Assembly: GCA_030673645.1 (NCBI GenBank)
Contig: DAOVIO010000022.1
Location: 1 to 35,819, forward strand
Direction: 5' to 3'
DNA length: 35,819 nucleotides
Source: JAGLSB01 sp023135955
GTDB lineage: Bacteria; Bacteroidota; Bacteroidia; Bacteroidales; GCA-2748055
Shown: piece by piece, positions 18,001-26,233 of the stretch
How positions within the stretch are numbered: position 1 is the stretch's first letter
Layout of the letters: the number at the start of each line of letters is the position of its first letter
The notes under the pieces: model-generated
The model's database searches: none
Seen by the model: the letters and a program-made list of their open reading frames with translations, nothing else
Told to the model about the DNA's origin: nothing
Made by a program: the position numbers and the translations under genes

Positions 18001-18872
18001 GAACTTTTACTAATAGAGATAAAATAATATACAAGGGAAAAGCCACAGTGAGGAATGGATATTTCAACTTTACTTTTATTATTCCCAAGGATATTAATTA
18101 TTCTTTTGGAAGTGGCAGAGTAAGCTATTATGCAAAGGACAGCCTTATTGATGCTGCCGGTTCTTTTAGCGATCTTACAATTGGTGGTTCATCAGAAGAT
18201 TTTGTAGTTGATATTTCAGGTCCTGAAATAAATGTATACTTGAATAATGCTAATTTTATTTCAGGTGGAATTACTAATGAAAATCCGGTTTTGTATGTTG
18301 AAGTTTATGATGAGCATGGAATTAATACAACAGGAAATGGAATCGGTCATGATATAATTGGTGTTCTTGATGATAATACTCAGGCTAATTTGGTCTTGAA
18401 TGAATATTACGAGGCAGACCTCGATAGTTATAAAAGCGGAATTGTAGAATATCCTTTTTTCAATCTTAGCGAGGGCAGGCACAGTATAAATGTTAAATTA
18501 TGGGACATTTATAATAATTCCTCCGAAGCGTTTACCGAATTTGTAGTCGTGAAGAATAAGGATTTTTATCTTGACAATCTCCTGAATTTCCCTAATCCTT
18601 TTACTGATTTTACTAATATTAGTTTTGATCATAATAAGGCGCATACCGACCTTGAAATAAGGCTTGATATTTTTAATTTGAAAGGAGAATTGCTTAAAAC
18701 TATTATTACAGAAGAATATAACAGTGGATTCAGATCAAACCCAATAAGATGGGATGGAATTAATGACAATGGAAGGAAAAATGATCAGGGAATTTTCCTT
18801 TATAGAATTAGAGTAAAAAACTCTGAAGGTGATGAAGCTGAAAATACTGGGAAGATGCTTTTCTTAAATTAG
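15075..18872 (+). CDS. porU: Type IX secretion sortase PorU (gingipain-like C25 peptidase)
   Basis: PorU is the surface protease/sortase that removes the C-terminal signal of T9SS cargo and attaches it to lipopolysaccharide. This 1265-residue protein has an N-terminal signal peptide ending near VQVNGQ, a long beta-rich N-terminal region, and a C25 peptidase domain with the catalytic pair His776 (NYTGHGG) and Cys810 (TATCEFS). At the C-terminus is a T9SS sorting domain (FPNPFTDFTNISF ... LDIFNLKGELL ... GIFLYRIRVKNSEG). The start codon is TTG at 15075-15077; no in-frame ATG lies between it and the upstream stop at 15015, and the signal peptide begins right there. porV follows 60 bases downstream with its own promoter. 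Confidence 0.95.
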   Translation: MRYFLSILIFISVQVNGQSWFHKAEIHWYNTEKSENSSLDFADIRFRNAINTLNGNALPYFYDKIKWDNTSDDLSLDFFNIQSSPIKINATQANIMDIDFEIHFDYSVESGQGWLQFWFIPLSYNSKNESFERINSFIIEIESKSSSQRIPETKKSTKLSSSPLSSGDWYKISVDQSGIHRINYSDLIEIGISDPKNVRIYGYGGIQLPEDASKGTQDDLKPVPVYMEKGNDGIFGNDDYILFYAVGPETWTYNSTDSLYNFNKNVFSDYGYYFITSDHGNPVIPDILPSAEGEVGYVTEDYDILQAHEKDEVNHLLSGKEWFGENFEFSDTRIYEFYLPGLRTGQDVILQTRLLSRGNDTTYYNIFTNNILIDKTPIRKTNLSDKTATFAFTSMNTYLFKSSSENLDIKLQYIKSESTDAGWLDYLVVNGRARLSLVNDILKFSDKFSLENSGLSEYIISNAKLTTKIWNISDPLEVKEIDVQSNAGTIRFKTDSATLQYFVAFNTDGEFSSPLYSGDKLGKIDNQNLHNSGSPDFVIISHPDFIEAAEVLADFRREFNNLEVMVTQPDIIYNEFSSGRPDVTALRNYLRYLYKSAGSDTELMPQYLLLFGDGSYAFKNADGEDGNFIPTYQSDNSLSPIYSYVSDDYFALLDDGESMNSGLLDIGVGRLPVTNSHEADNIVQKIIAYEDPDKMGDWRNTICFIGDDEDFNIHFSQANELSNYVEDNYSAFNVRKIFLDAYKQVSTSKGERYPDVNLAINNQINQGALIVNYTGHGGTKGLAHEQILGLNDIDSWENKDKLPLFMTATCEFSRFDDPDIVSAGEKVIMSEKGGGIALLTTTRLVYSGPNHVMNERFYEIVFEKKEDGKNYCLGEIMKYSKNNAGSGINKRNFTLLGDPAMRLTYPSEKVKTDSLNFSSVEMLTDTLRALQTVTISGHLENVKNEILDDFNGVVFPVIYDKETVQSTLGNDGGATRTFTNRDKIIYKGKATVRNGYFNFTFIIPKDINYSFGSGRVSYYAKDSLIDAAGSFSDLTIGGSSEDFVVDISGPEINVYLNNANFISGGITNENPVLYVEVYDEHGINTTGNGIGHDIIGVLDDNTQANLVLNEYYEADLDSYKSGIVEYPFFNLSEGRHSINVKLWDIYNNSSEAFTEFVVVKNKDFYLDNLLNFPNPFTDFTNISFDHNKAHTDLEIRLDIFNLKGELLKTIITEEYNSGFRSNPIRWDGINDNGRKNDQGIFLYRIRVKNSEGDEAENTGKMLFLN

Positions 18873-18904
18873 GAAAAGTAACAATATATATTTATTTTTT
18901 CTGT

Positions 18905-18912
18905 TATATTTG
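18905..18912 (+). promoter_or_regulatory. Promoter -7 element TATATTTG upstream of porV
   Basis: Exact TAnnTTTG match, 20 bases before the porV ATG, giving a very short leader that contains the purine run AAAAAAGAAGA. It allows porV to be transcribed without porU. Confidence 0.6.
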
Positions 18913-18932
18913 CACATCTAAAAAAGAAGAAT

Positions 18933-20105
18933 ATGTTGATTTACTACCGATTATTGAAAGGCTTTGCTATTGGCGTAATATTTTTGTCTCTACCACTTAA
19001 AGTGCATGCTCAATATAGCACTGACATTATTAATACGATTCATTCAGCCGTTCCTTTTTTAACCATTGCTCCTGATTCAAGAGCAGGTGCTATGGGGGAT
19101 GTTGGTGTTGCAACATCACCGGATATTAATTCTCAGCATTGGAATCCCGCTAAATATGTTTTTATGGATGGTGATGGTGGGGCCTCTCTTTCCTATACGC
19201 CCTGGTTGCGAAGTTTAATTCCAGATATCAATCTAGCTTATCTTGTTGGATATAAGAAATTTGGTGATAAGCAGGCTGTCTCAGGTTCATTACGGTATTT
19301 TTCGCTTGGAAATATTGTTTTCACAAACATATATGGACAGAATCAGGGTCAATTTAATCCTAACGAATTGGCTTTAGACCTTGGTTATTCTCGTTTGTTT
19401 TCAGATAATTTTTCAGGAGCTATGGCATTTAGGTTTATACGTTCAGATCTCACAGGTGGACAATACGTTGGCGACCTTGAATCGAAAGCTGGTATATCGG
19501 TAGCAGCTGATTTGGCTTTCTATTATACCAATGATATTGACGTGGGAGATAAGGATGGGAAACTATCATTTGGATCTAATATCTCTAATATGGGTAGGAA
19601 AATAGCTTATACTGAAACTCAGGATGCAGCTTTCATTCCTACGAATCTGAGATTAGGAGGGAATCTGGATTTAGAAATAGATGATTATAACACATTCTCA
19701 TTTTCACTGGACTTTAACAAATTGCTGATTCCAACACCACCAGCTTATCTTGAGGACTCAGCAATTATTGGGTGGGGATTTGATCCAAATGTTTCTGTGC
19801 CTGTTGGAATGATCCAGTCTTTTTATGATGCTCCGGGCGGTTTTAAAGAAGAATTACATGAGGTGATGATCGGTGGCGGAGTTGAGTACTGGTACAGAGA
19901 GCAATTTGCAGTACGTGGAGGATATTTTCATGAGCATAATACAAAAGGTAATCGAAAATATTTCACTTTTGGAATAGGATTAAAACTGAATGTTTTCGAA
20001 ATGGATTTTGCATACCTTGTTCCTATCTACGCAACCAACCCATTGGCAAATACGCTGAGATTTACGCTGGGCTTCGATTTCGATACATATCGTCGTAATA
20101 ACTGA
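18933..20105 (+). CDS. porV: Type IX secretion outer-membrane protein PorV (LptO)
   Basis: PorV is the outer-membrane beta-barrel that shuttles T9SS substrates to PorU. The 390-residue sequence has a signal peptide ending in LKVHAQ and then the hallmark N-terminus TIAPDSRAGAMGDVGVATSPDINSQHWNPAKY. The rest is a FadL-like barrel with alternating aromatic strands, finishing LGFDFDTYRRNN. Length is normal. It lies directly after porU with its own promoter, and ispF follows by 7 bases, so ispF is probably co-transcribed. Confidence 0.95.
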   Translation: MLIYYRLLKGFAIGVIFLSLPLKVHAQYSTDIINTIHSAVPFLTIAPDSRAGAMGDVGVATSPDINSQHWNPAKYVFMDGDGGASLSYTPWLRSLIPDINLAYLVGYKKFGDKQAVSGSLRYFSLGNIVFTNIYGQNQGQFNPNELALDLGYSRLFSDNFSGAMAFRFIRSDLTGGQYVGDLESKAGISVAADLAFYYTNDIDVGDKDGKLSFGSNISNMGRKIAYTETQDAAFIPTNLRLGGNLDLEIDDYNTFSFSLDFNKLLIPTPPAYLEDSAIIGWGFDPNVSVPVGMIQSFYDAPGGFKEELHEVMIGGGVEYWYREQFAVRGGYFHEHNTKGNRKYFTFGIGLKLNVFEMDFAYLVPIYATNPLANTLRFTLGFDFDTYRRNN

Positions 20106-20112
20106 TAAAACT

Positions 20113-20595
20113 ATGAGTCTAAGAATAGGACTCGGATATGATGTTCATGCTTTTGCGGAAAACCGCGATCTTTTTCTTGGCGGGATTAAAATTCCATATA
20201 GCAAGGGTCTTTTAGGACATTCTGATGCAGATGTTTTATTACATGCCATTTCCGATGCAATTTTAGGTTCGCTCGCACTTGGAGATATTGGCTTACATTT
20301 TCCTGATACATTAGATTCTTTGAAAGATATAGACAGCAAGTTATTGCTAAAAGAATGCTATAGCCTCGTGAAAGCTGAAGGTTACAAATTAGTAAATATT
20401 GACTGTGTACTGATTCTTGAAAAGCCCAGAGTAAAAAAATATATTCTCGAAATGAGGGAAGTGATTGCGGAAATTCTTGAAACAAAAATTCAAAATGTAT
20501 CTGTTAAAGCTACTACTACTGAGAAGTTGGGTTTCACCGGACGCGAAGAGGGTATAGCAGCTGAAGCAATAGTTATGGTGGAAAAATTCTCCTAA
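20113..20595 (+). CDS. ispF: 2-C-methyl-D-erythritol 2,4-cyclodiphosphate synthase
   Basis: IspF forms the cyclic diphosphate intermediate of the MEP isoprenoid pathway. The 160-residue protein has the metal ligands D10 and H12 (GYDVHAF) and H44 (GHSDADVLLHAISDA), the HFPDT segment and the C-terminal KATTTEKLGFTGREEGIAAEA. All key positions are intact. It starts 7 bases after porV. Its stop TAA (20593-20595) shares three bases with the TAG stop of the convergent gene, so the two coding regions overlap tail to tail. Confidence 0.97.
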   Translation: MSLRIGLGYDVHAFAENRDLFLGGIKIPYSKGLLGHSDADVLLHAISDAILGSLALGDIGLHFPDTLDSLKDIDSKLLLKECYSLVKAEGYKLVNIDCVLILEKPRVKKYILEMREVIAEILETKIQNVSVKATTTEKLGFTGREEGIAAEAIVMVEKFS

Positions 20596-22517
20596 TCAAA
20601 TTTTACTTCAGGTATTTGTCTTAACTTCTTATTAATAGATTTCTCAAGAATAAATAAGTTTTCATAAAAATTTGGGATATCAGGATCTAGCTCACTTCTG
20701 ATAATTGAACTTATAATGTAACTTAGACTACGAAGATAATCGTAATCATTTGGATCCGAATCAATTAATTCAGTATCTCTTATCTCGTTTTCAAGTTCTA
20801 CTAAAAATGCCTTCAAAAACATTTGGGCTAATTCTTTGTTTAGATCTGCTTGAAAAAGTGTGTAAATCAAATTATAATAATGAAGAGACAAACCAGCTAT
20901 ATTTTGGGGATATTGTTTTAAATAATCTAAAATTTGCTGATGCTTTTTTTCGGAATTGTTATCATCAATATCATAACTGATTGCCCTGGATTCCATTTCA
21001 AGAAACAATTGATAGAATTTTTGACGTGATGGATATTTTTTATTCGGAAGGTTTACCGGCGAAGCTTTTAGTAAAGCCGCTACTTTATCAGAGTCGTAAT
21101 AAGAATAATAATAATCTGAATAATTATTTGCTTTATTTGTCAGCCTGATAACCATACCTTCATCTAATAGCGAGGATGGATTAAATAATTTTTGAAAATC
21201 CGGGATCATAGATTTCATGAAATATATCGGTCTTAGACCTATATTGTGATACATTATGCCTGTTAAAAGGAATTGCTGGAAAGATATCTGTCTTTTTGTT
21301 GCATTAAGCATTACCAGAGTGTCGGGTTCTAATTTTTCATTTAAAAATGGAATGGAATAATAGCCGTATTCCATTAATATGGTATTGTTGTGTGTATAAG
21401 ATTGCTGCCTCACATAATTTTCTGTTTCAGCATATGATAACTGTAATTTTGCGGTGTCGTTTATAGCTATAATATGTTTATTTTCTAAATTCTTAAGTTC
21501 CTCCTTATTTAGTCCTGATGTTAGCGGATTAGATTTTTGACCATTATCACAAAGAAGAGAAAAGTACTCAACATCATTTAGTAAGGAAGAGTTTATAATG
21601 AGCACATCCTTGCGTATATTTTTTGTAGCTTGATTCCATAAATGCGGATAAGTATCATTATCACCAATAGTGAAAAATATAGCATTTTCTTCTAAATTCT
21701 CTAGTAAATACTCTGATGACTTTGCCCAGAATTCGTTGTAATGTGGCTGAGTTTTTTTTATGAACTTGTCAGCTTTTTTGTAATGGCCAAATAATGATAG
21801 TTCATACCAATTAGCCATAATTTGGTTAGCAAGTTTTATATCTAATAGACCCACAAGAGTCTTATAATCAGGATTTCGCATATATAATTCTTTCAAGTGC
21901 TCAATTGATTTATAAGATAATCTTAAATACTTTCTTATATCAGATCTTTTCGCTTTTGAAGAACGTACCAAGCTGACATCAGAAAAAAATGAGTGAGCCC
22001 AGAAGATATTTGAGGCTCGATGACTATAGGCTCGGGAGAGTCCATAAAGTTCATGATTGCTCATTTGTGATGGCTTAATTTTCTTGAAGTAGTCTATTAC
22101 ATCTTCATCCCATCCGATATAGCCATAAAATGGGTGAATTACGAAATCGTAGCGCGCGTTATTGTTTAAAACTAAAGCAAACTGCTCAGGAAGGCTTATT
22201 TCAGTCGGATTTTTTGAAGGGTGTATGATAAAGCCGGATTTATTTTTCCAGATTTCTATCTCTTTTCTAGTTGTATTCCCTGAAAGATTGTAGAATTCCG
22301 GAATTACGAACCATCCTTCCGGTTTTCTCATAAAACGGAATTGATAAAAATTTTCTTCCTGGCTTACCGAAATTTTATGGTATTTTAGAAAATGCTCAAC
22401 TATGTTTTCATAATCAGGGAAATCGTTTAATACTTTAAAATTCTTTTCTTCCTGCCCTTGTGAGATCAGTGTCGTAAGAAATACAGAGGAATATAAAAAC
22501 AATAATTTTAATCGCAT
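20592..22517 (-). CDS. Secreted protein resembling the C-terminal region of DUF2723 proteins
   Basis: A 641-residue protein with an N-terminal signal peptide (about 1-21, ending LISQGQ) and no further clear membrane segments. The segment EENAIFFTIGDNDTYPHLWNQATKNIRKDVLIINSSLL (~277-315) closely resembles the soluble C-terminal part of Bacteroidota DUF2723 membrane proteins, which carry GDNDTFPLWYxQEVxGxRxDVxVxNxSLL. Later LMNATKRQISFQQFLLTGIMYHNIGLRPIYF also fits. The multi-pass membrane part typical of DUF2723 is missing. Function unknown; inferred periplasmic. Alone on its strand, convergent with ispF, and preceded by a palindrome-rich spacer. Confidence 0.8.
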   Translation of the reverse strand: MRLKLLFLYSSVFLTTLISQGQEEKNFKVLNDFPDYENIVEHFLKYHKISVSQEENFYQFRFMRKPEGWFVIPEFYNLSGNTTRKEIEIWKNKSGFIIHPSKNPTEISLPEQFALVLNNNARYDFVIHPFYGYIGWDEDVIDYFKKIKPSQMSNHELYGLSRAYSHRASNIFWAHSFFSDVSLVRSSKAKRSDIRKYLRLSYKSIEHLKELYMRNPDYKTLVGLLDIKLANQIMANWYELSLFGHYKKADKFIKKTQPHYNEFWAKSSEYLLENLEENAIFFTIGDNDTYPHLWNQATKNIRKDVLIINSSLLNDVEYFSLLCDNGQKSNPLTSGLNKEELKNLENKHIIAINDTAKLQLSYAETENYVRQQSYTHNNTILMEYGYYSIPFLNEKLEPDTLVMLNATKRQISFQQFLLTGIMYHNIGLRPIYFMKSMIPDFQKLFNPSSLLDEGMVIRLTNKANNYSDYYYSYYDSDKVAALLKASPVNLPNKKYPSRQKFYQLFLEMESRAISYDIDDNNSEKKHQQILDYLKQYPQNIAGLSLHYYNLIYTLFQADLNKELAQMFLKAFLVELENEIRDTELIDSDPNDYDYLRSLSYIISSIIRSELDPDIPNFYENLFILEKSINKKLRQIPEVKFD

Positions 22518-22623
22518 CTAACTTGTTTTAAGTAGTGAAAGTTAAGAATTAATGTTTAAAAACTCATAAACGAATGATAATCACAGAAGAGAATGACTCA
22601 TGAGCTTTAGAAGTGCTCATAGA

Positions 22624-22835
22624 GGGCTGAAAGCCCGAAACATAAAAACCCGGGATTAAGCGTAGCACAATCCCGGGTTAAATAGTATGGGTTTCAAAGG
22701 GCTGAAAGCCCGATACGTTATAATCCAGGTGGCGTTCCAATTCATAACGTTTCACCCTTTCAGGGTTATGATTGCATTACGTCCTATACCCGGGGTTGCG
22801 TTTCACTTCACCCCGGGTTGGTACGTATTGGACTT
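22624..22835. repeat. Cluster of REP-like palindromes
   Basis: The spacer 22518-22950 holds no gene but several inverted repeats: GGGCTGAAAGCCC at 22624-22636 and again at 22699-22711; AACCCGGGATT ... AATCCCGGGTT (22647-22657/22669-22679) with an 11-nt loop; ACGTTAT ... ATAACGT; ACCCTTTCAGGGT; and ACCCGGGG ... CCCCGGGT near 22788-22818. They form nested pairs like BIME/REP elements. Related single copies appear at 2999-3019 and 5220-5232. No REP-associated transposase is present in the window. Confidence 0.8.
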
Positions 22836-22950
22836 TCAGTCCTTGTTGATAATAAATAAACTATTTCGCTGTATTTTTTGATGGTAAATAATTTAAAACA
22901 CATATAATTTCATAAAAAAATCGTAATATCATAGTCAAATTTATTTTCAG

Positions 22951-24360
22951 ATGATTTTCATATCCCATAATACAATCTCTAAGAGAATTTCTCTGATAGT
23001 TTTTTATTATCTGTTAATAATGCTATCCTTGAATGCTCAGAATATTCACATTAAAGTCGATGGATTATTAACTAATGAGGTATTTCTCCAGGCCTATCAT
23101 GGAAGTGATTTGCGAAGTATGGATACTGCAAGGGTATTGGATGATGATATTTATTTTGAGAATAAGAATTATCCAGAAGGTCTCTATAGTTTAGTAATGG
23201 GGGATCCTGAAGATGCCGCTTTGTTTAAAACGGAGGTATCAGCTTTCGATTTTATTATTTCTAACGAAAATATTTCACTTAAGACTTCCTATTTTGATCC
23301 GGTTAAATCCATGAAAGTAATTCAATCTAGTGATAATGACTTATTTTTTGATTACCTGAAATATAATGTTTCCTACAGAACGAAATTAGGTTCATTATTA
23401 GGCCTTTTAACTTATTATTCAAATATGGATCAATTTTATCCTGATTTAAGGCATGAAATAATTCGTCTGCAAAAAGAATATAATGACAAACTGATTTCGA
23501 TGTTTACTGGTACTGACCATGATTTTATTATTGCTTACCTGACTTTTATGCTTGAGCCTGTATATGATCCGGATTTAGGTCTCAGTATTAGAGATTTTAT
23601 GAAAGATAATTTTCTGGATCCTGTTGACTTTACTTCACCTGACCTAATTCGTAGTCCGGCAATTTCACAGAAAATAATTGCATATTTAAGTTTTTATACA
23701 AATCAGGAATTTTCTCAGATTGAGCAAGAAGAGTCATTTATTACAGCTGTAGATATAATTATGGATGAAGTAATATATGACCAGGAAGTCTATGATTTTG
23801 TACTTAATTTTTTGATTGAGGGATTTGAGAAATTTCAAATGGAGAAGGTCCTTGTTCATATTGCAGATAATCATCTTTCGGGTGAGTGCGAAACAGATAG
23901 CGAAAAGATTCTACAGGAGCGGCTAATTGCATACCAGGAAATGTCTGTAGGAAAAGTTGTGAAGAATATTCATTTATTGAATGAGCGGGACGAACCAGTT
24001 AGCTTGACAGATATTCAAAATGAGTATACATTGATCATTTTTTGGGCGGCCTGGTGTCCACATTGCAATAAATTAATTTCAAGTTTAAGCGATTGGTATA
24101 AAAAAGAAGCTGAACAATATGATATTGAAGTTTTTGCAGTATCTATTGATACAAGTAAAGCCGACTGGGAAGAAATGGTATATATCAACGATTTAGAATG
24201 GATTAATACGATTGAACCGAAAGGATGGGAAGGGAAAGTTTCCCGACAATATAATCTCTATGCAACCCCAACTATGTTTTTAATCAACAGGAAAAGGGAA
24301 ATTGTTGCAAAACCATTAACAATGCGGGAGTTTCAAAAAGCTATAAAAGATTTATTTTGA
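22951..24360 (+). CDS. TlpA-like thiol-disulfide oxidoreductase
   Basis: A 469-residue exported protein. A signal peptide or anchor (about 12-30, ending MLSLNAQ) is followed by a region like the N-terminal domain of Bacteroidota TlpA-like proteins (DUF4369-like: IHIKVDGLLTNEVFLQAYHG), a helical middle, and a thioredoxin fold from about residue 330. The fold carries FWAAWCPHCNKL (CPHC at 369-372) and YATPTMFLINRKREIV with the cis-Pro. Likely a periplasmic disulfide reductase or isomerase; partner unknown. Its last bases overlap by 9 with the stop of a convergent minus-strand PqqD-like frame. Confidence 0.87.
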   Translation: MIFISHNTISKRISLIVFYYLLIMLSLNAQNIHIKVDGLLTNEVFLQAYHGSDLRSMDTARVLDDDIYFENKNYPEGLYSLVMGDPEDAALFKTEVSAFDFIISNENISLKTSYFDPVKSMKVIQSSDNDLFFDYLKYNVSYRTKLGSLLGLLTYYSNMDQFYPDLRHEIIRLQKEYNDKLISMFTGTDHDFIIAYLTFMLEPVYDPDLGLSIRDFMKDNFLDPVDFTSPDLIRSPAISQKIIAYLSFYTNQEFSQIEQEESFITAVDIIMDEVIYDQEVYDFVLNFLIEGFEKFQMEKVLVHIADNHLSGECETDSEKILQERLIAYQEMSVGKVVKNIHLLNERDEPVSLTDIQNEYTLIIFWAAWCPHCNKLISSLSDWYKKEAEQYDIEVFAVSIDTSKADWEEMVYINDLEWINTIEPKGWEGKVSRQYNLYATPTMFLINRKREIVAKPLTMREFQKAIKDLF

Positions 24361-24741
24361 ACCAAGTACAACATGATTCTTATGAAGATCCTTTAAAAAG
24401 GACTCGAAATTTTCTGCTAAGATTGTCTCACTATCAATGCCAAAAACGGAATTTATATCTCTAAATAATGATCTGACGCTTATATTTTGATTTACAATTT
24501 TTTCAAACACCCATGTATGCAGAATGGACAAATTAAAGAACAGAACTTTTCCTTCTTTGGTGTCACGACTAATAAGTACAAAATACTTACCCTTATTTGC
24601 TTCAAGTTGGTCTGCGACATATTTTAATTGTATTGTGTTATATTGAATAAGTCGGTAGCAAAGAAAAGACCTTACAAAAATTTTATTTTTTTTCGATTTT
24701 GGACAAAATGTGAGATATCTTAAGAAAGAGATGTTACGATA
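24352..24741 (-). pseudogene. PqqD-like small protein, 5' end broken or atypical start
   Basis: The minus-strand frame is open for 129 codons from an upstream TAG (24742-24744) to TAA (24352-24354). The C-terminal ~75 residues read like a PqqD/RRE domain: GKYFVLISRD, KVLFFNLSILHTWVFEKI, then VRSLFRDINSVFGID and AENFESFLKDLHKNHVVL. That is the usual PqqD order of two strands, 'N-x-S' turn, helix, then helices with a Val-Asp hinge. There is no in-frame ATG, GTG or TTG before the domain. Either the 5' end has decayed, an ATT/ATA start is used, or an indel separates it from its start. No radical-SAM or RiPP maturation gene is visible nearby. Family call is by eye. Confidence 0.6.
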
Positions 24742-24754
24742 CTATATAAACAAC

Positions 24755-26221
24755 TTAGGGGGATTTCTGTTCATTTATCGGACTTAGTTCTGAGTTTTTA
24801 TCAGGAAGAGTAGCCCCTGTTTCATTTTGCATTTTTAGCAGAAGTGTTTTTAACTCATCTCTTTTATCAGGGAAAGTTTCTGAAAGATCATGCTTTTCAC
24901 CAATATCATCAGCCAGATTATATAATTCAGTAGTTTCTAGATCATAAAACTCAATAAGCTTCCAGTCCCCAGATCTGATGGCTGCTCCTGGAGTCCATTG
25001 GCTTGAATGATAATGTGGGTAATGCCAGAAAATAGCTTCTCGTTCGATCTTTTTATTCTCCTTAAGCAAAGGTACAAGGCTAATTCCGTCTTTATGTTGA
25101 TTTTTCAGCATGGGAAGTCCTGCTAATTCAAGAATTGTGGGGTAGTAATCTGTGCTAATAACTTGCTGATTGCTAACTCTGCCAGACATAATTCCAGGAC
25201 CTGTAATTATTAATGGCACTCTTATTCCTCCTTCATAGCACCAGCCTTTTCCTGCCCTTAAGGGTCGTACTGATGTGGGTGCTGTTCTGTTTTTCCTAAC
25301 CGTTGAAAGGCCTCCATTATCGGAAGTGAAAATTATATATGTATTATCAGATAATCCATTTTGTTCAAGATAACTTATTATCCTACCAACATTTTTATCC
25401 ATGGCATAGACCATTGAGGCATATTCTTCATTCATCTGATTTGTCAGAGTATTACCAGTATGTTCGCTTTCAAGCATGGGTTTTCCATTTTCGCCCAAAT
25501 TCAATCTCTTTTTTCTGAAGTAATCAACATATTCAAGGTTTGCTTGAATAGGTGTATGCACAGTATAGAAAGATAAATATATAAAGAAGGGATTATCTTG
25601 ATTTTCCTCAATAAACGTAATTGATTCGCTGGTAAGTCTATCAGTCAAATATTCCCCCTCAGGTCCATCCTCAAGTTTAGGGTTTTTGTAAGGTGTATAA
25701 TAACCACCTGGAGGAGATCCTTTATGATGGCCACCCAAATTTATATCGAAACCCTGATCTTCAGGAAAAAAACCAGTATCGCCAAGGTGCCATTTTCCTG
25801 CAAAGAAGGTAGTGTAACCATTTTCCTTCAATGCTTCAGCTATGGTTATTTCTTCAAGTGGGAGCATATGATCATCAACAGGCCCAATTAATTTTCTGTT
25901 TTTTGGATCATTTCCTGGTATCCAATCGGTAATATTAAGTCGGGTTGGATATTTACCCGTCATAATAGAAGCTCTGGTTGGGGAGGATACAGGACAGCTT
26001 GCATATGCATCAGTAAACCTTACTCCTTGCGTGGCAAGTTGGTCAAGATTCTCTGTTTCATAAAATGAGCTGCCATATTCTCCCAAATCTGTCCATCCCA
26101 AATCATCTACCAGAATGAAAATGAAATTTGGAGCTTGATCGTTTTTCTTTTCCTTAGTGCAGGAAGGAAGGCTAAGAATAGTTACTGCTGAAAATAAAGT
26201 AAGGGCATTTTTTTGTATCAT
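24755..26221 (-). CDS. Sulfatase (arylsulfatase-type) lipoprotein
   Basis: A 488-residue sulfatase of the alkaline-phosphatase superfamily. The signal peptide ends in a lipobox LPSC with Cys21. FIFILVDDLGWTDLG supplies the first metal Asp pair. The active-site consensus is CPVSSPTRASIMTGKYPTR, that is S79-x-P-x-R, a serine-type site that would need an anSME radical-SAM enzyme to make formylglycine; none is in the window. FFAGKWHLGD and FTSDNGGLSTVRKN are the other signature blocks. The C-terminal sub-domain (AIRSGDWKLIEFYD ... ELYNLADD) is present. Likely desulfates extracellular polysaccharides or other esters in the periplasm. It does not lie in a recognisable polysaccharide-utilisation locus (no SusC/SusD). 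Confidence 0.92.
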   Translation of the reverse strand: MIQKNALTLFSAVTILSLPSCTKEKKNDQAPNFIFILVDDLGWTDLGEYGSSFYETENLDQLATQGVRFTDAYASCPVSSPTRASIMTGKYPTRLNITDWIPGNDPKNRKLIGPVDDHMLPLEEITIAEALKENGYTTFFAGKWHLGDTGFFPEDQGFDINLGGHHKGSPPGGYYTPYKNPKLEDGPEGEYLTDRLTSESITFIEENQDNPFFIYLSFYTVHTPIQANLEYVDYFRKKRLNLGENGKPMLESEHTGNTLTNQMNEEYASMVYAMDKNVGRIISYLEQNGLSDNTYIIFTSDNGGLSTVRKNRTAPTSVRPLRAGKGWCYEGGIRVPLIITGPGIMSGRVSNQQVISTDYYPTILELAGLPMLKNQHKDGISLVPLLKENKKIEREAIFWHYPHYHSSQWTPGAAIRSGDWKLIEFYDLETTELYNLADDIGEKHDLSETFPDKRDELKTLLLKMQNETGATLPDKNSELSPINEQKSP

Positions 26222-26225
26222 GATT

Positions 26226-26233
26226 CAAATATA
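26226..26233 (-). promoter_or_regulatory. Promoter -7 element TATATTTG at the sulfatase start
   Basis: Minus-strand TATATTTG matches TAnnTTTG exactly but lies only four bases before the sulfatase ATG, so a transcript from it would be leaderless or nearly so. Confidence 0.4.

Noticed and set aside
17786..18088. Minus-strand 100-codon ORF inside porU
   Set aside because: Antisense shadow of a clearly coding gene; no recognisable motif or start signal.
22687..22881. Plus-strand 64-codon ORF in the spacer before the TlpA-like gene
   Set aside because: It is a translation of the REP-like palindromes, with no protein-like features.
24540..24625. Minus-strand ATG frame (MSQTNLKQ...) overlapping the PqqD-like frame
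   Set aside because: It is in another frame, about 40 codons long and cysteine/lysine-rich without a domain; the alternative frame reads as a real domain.
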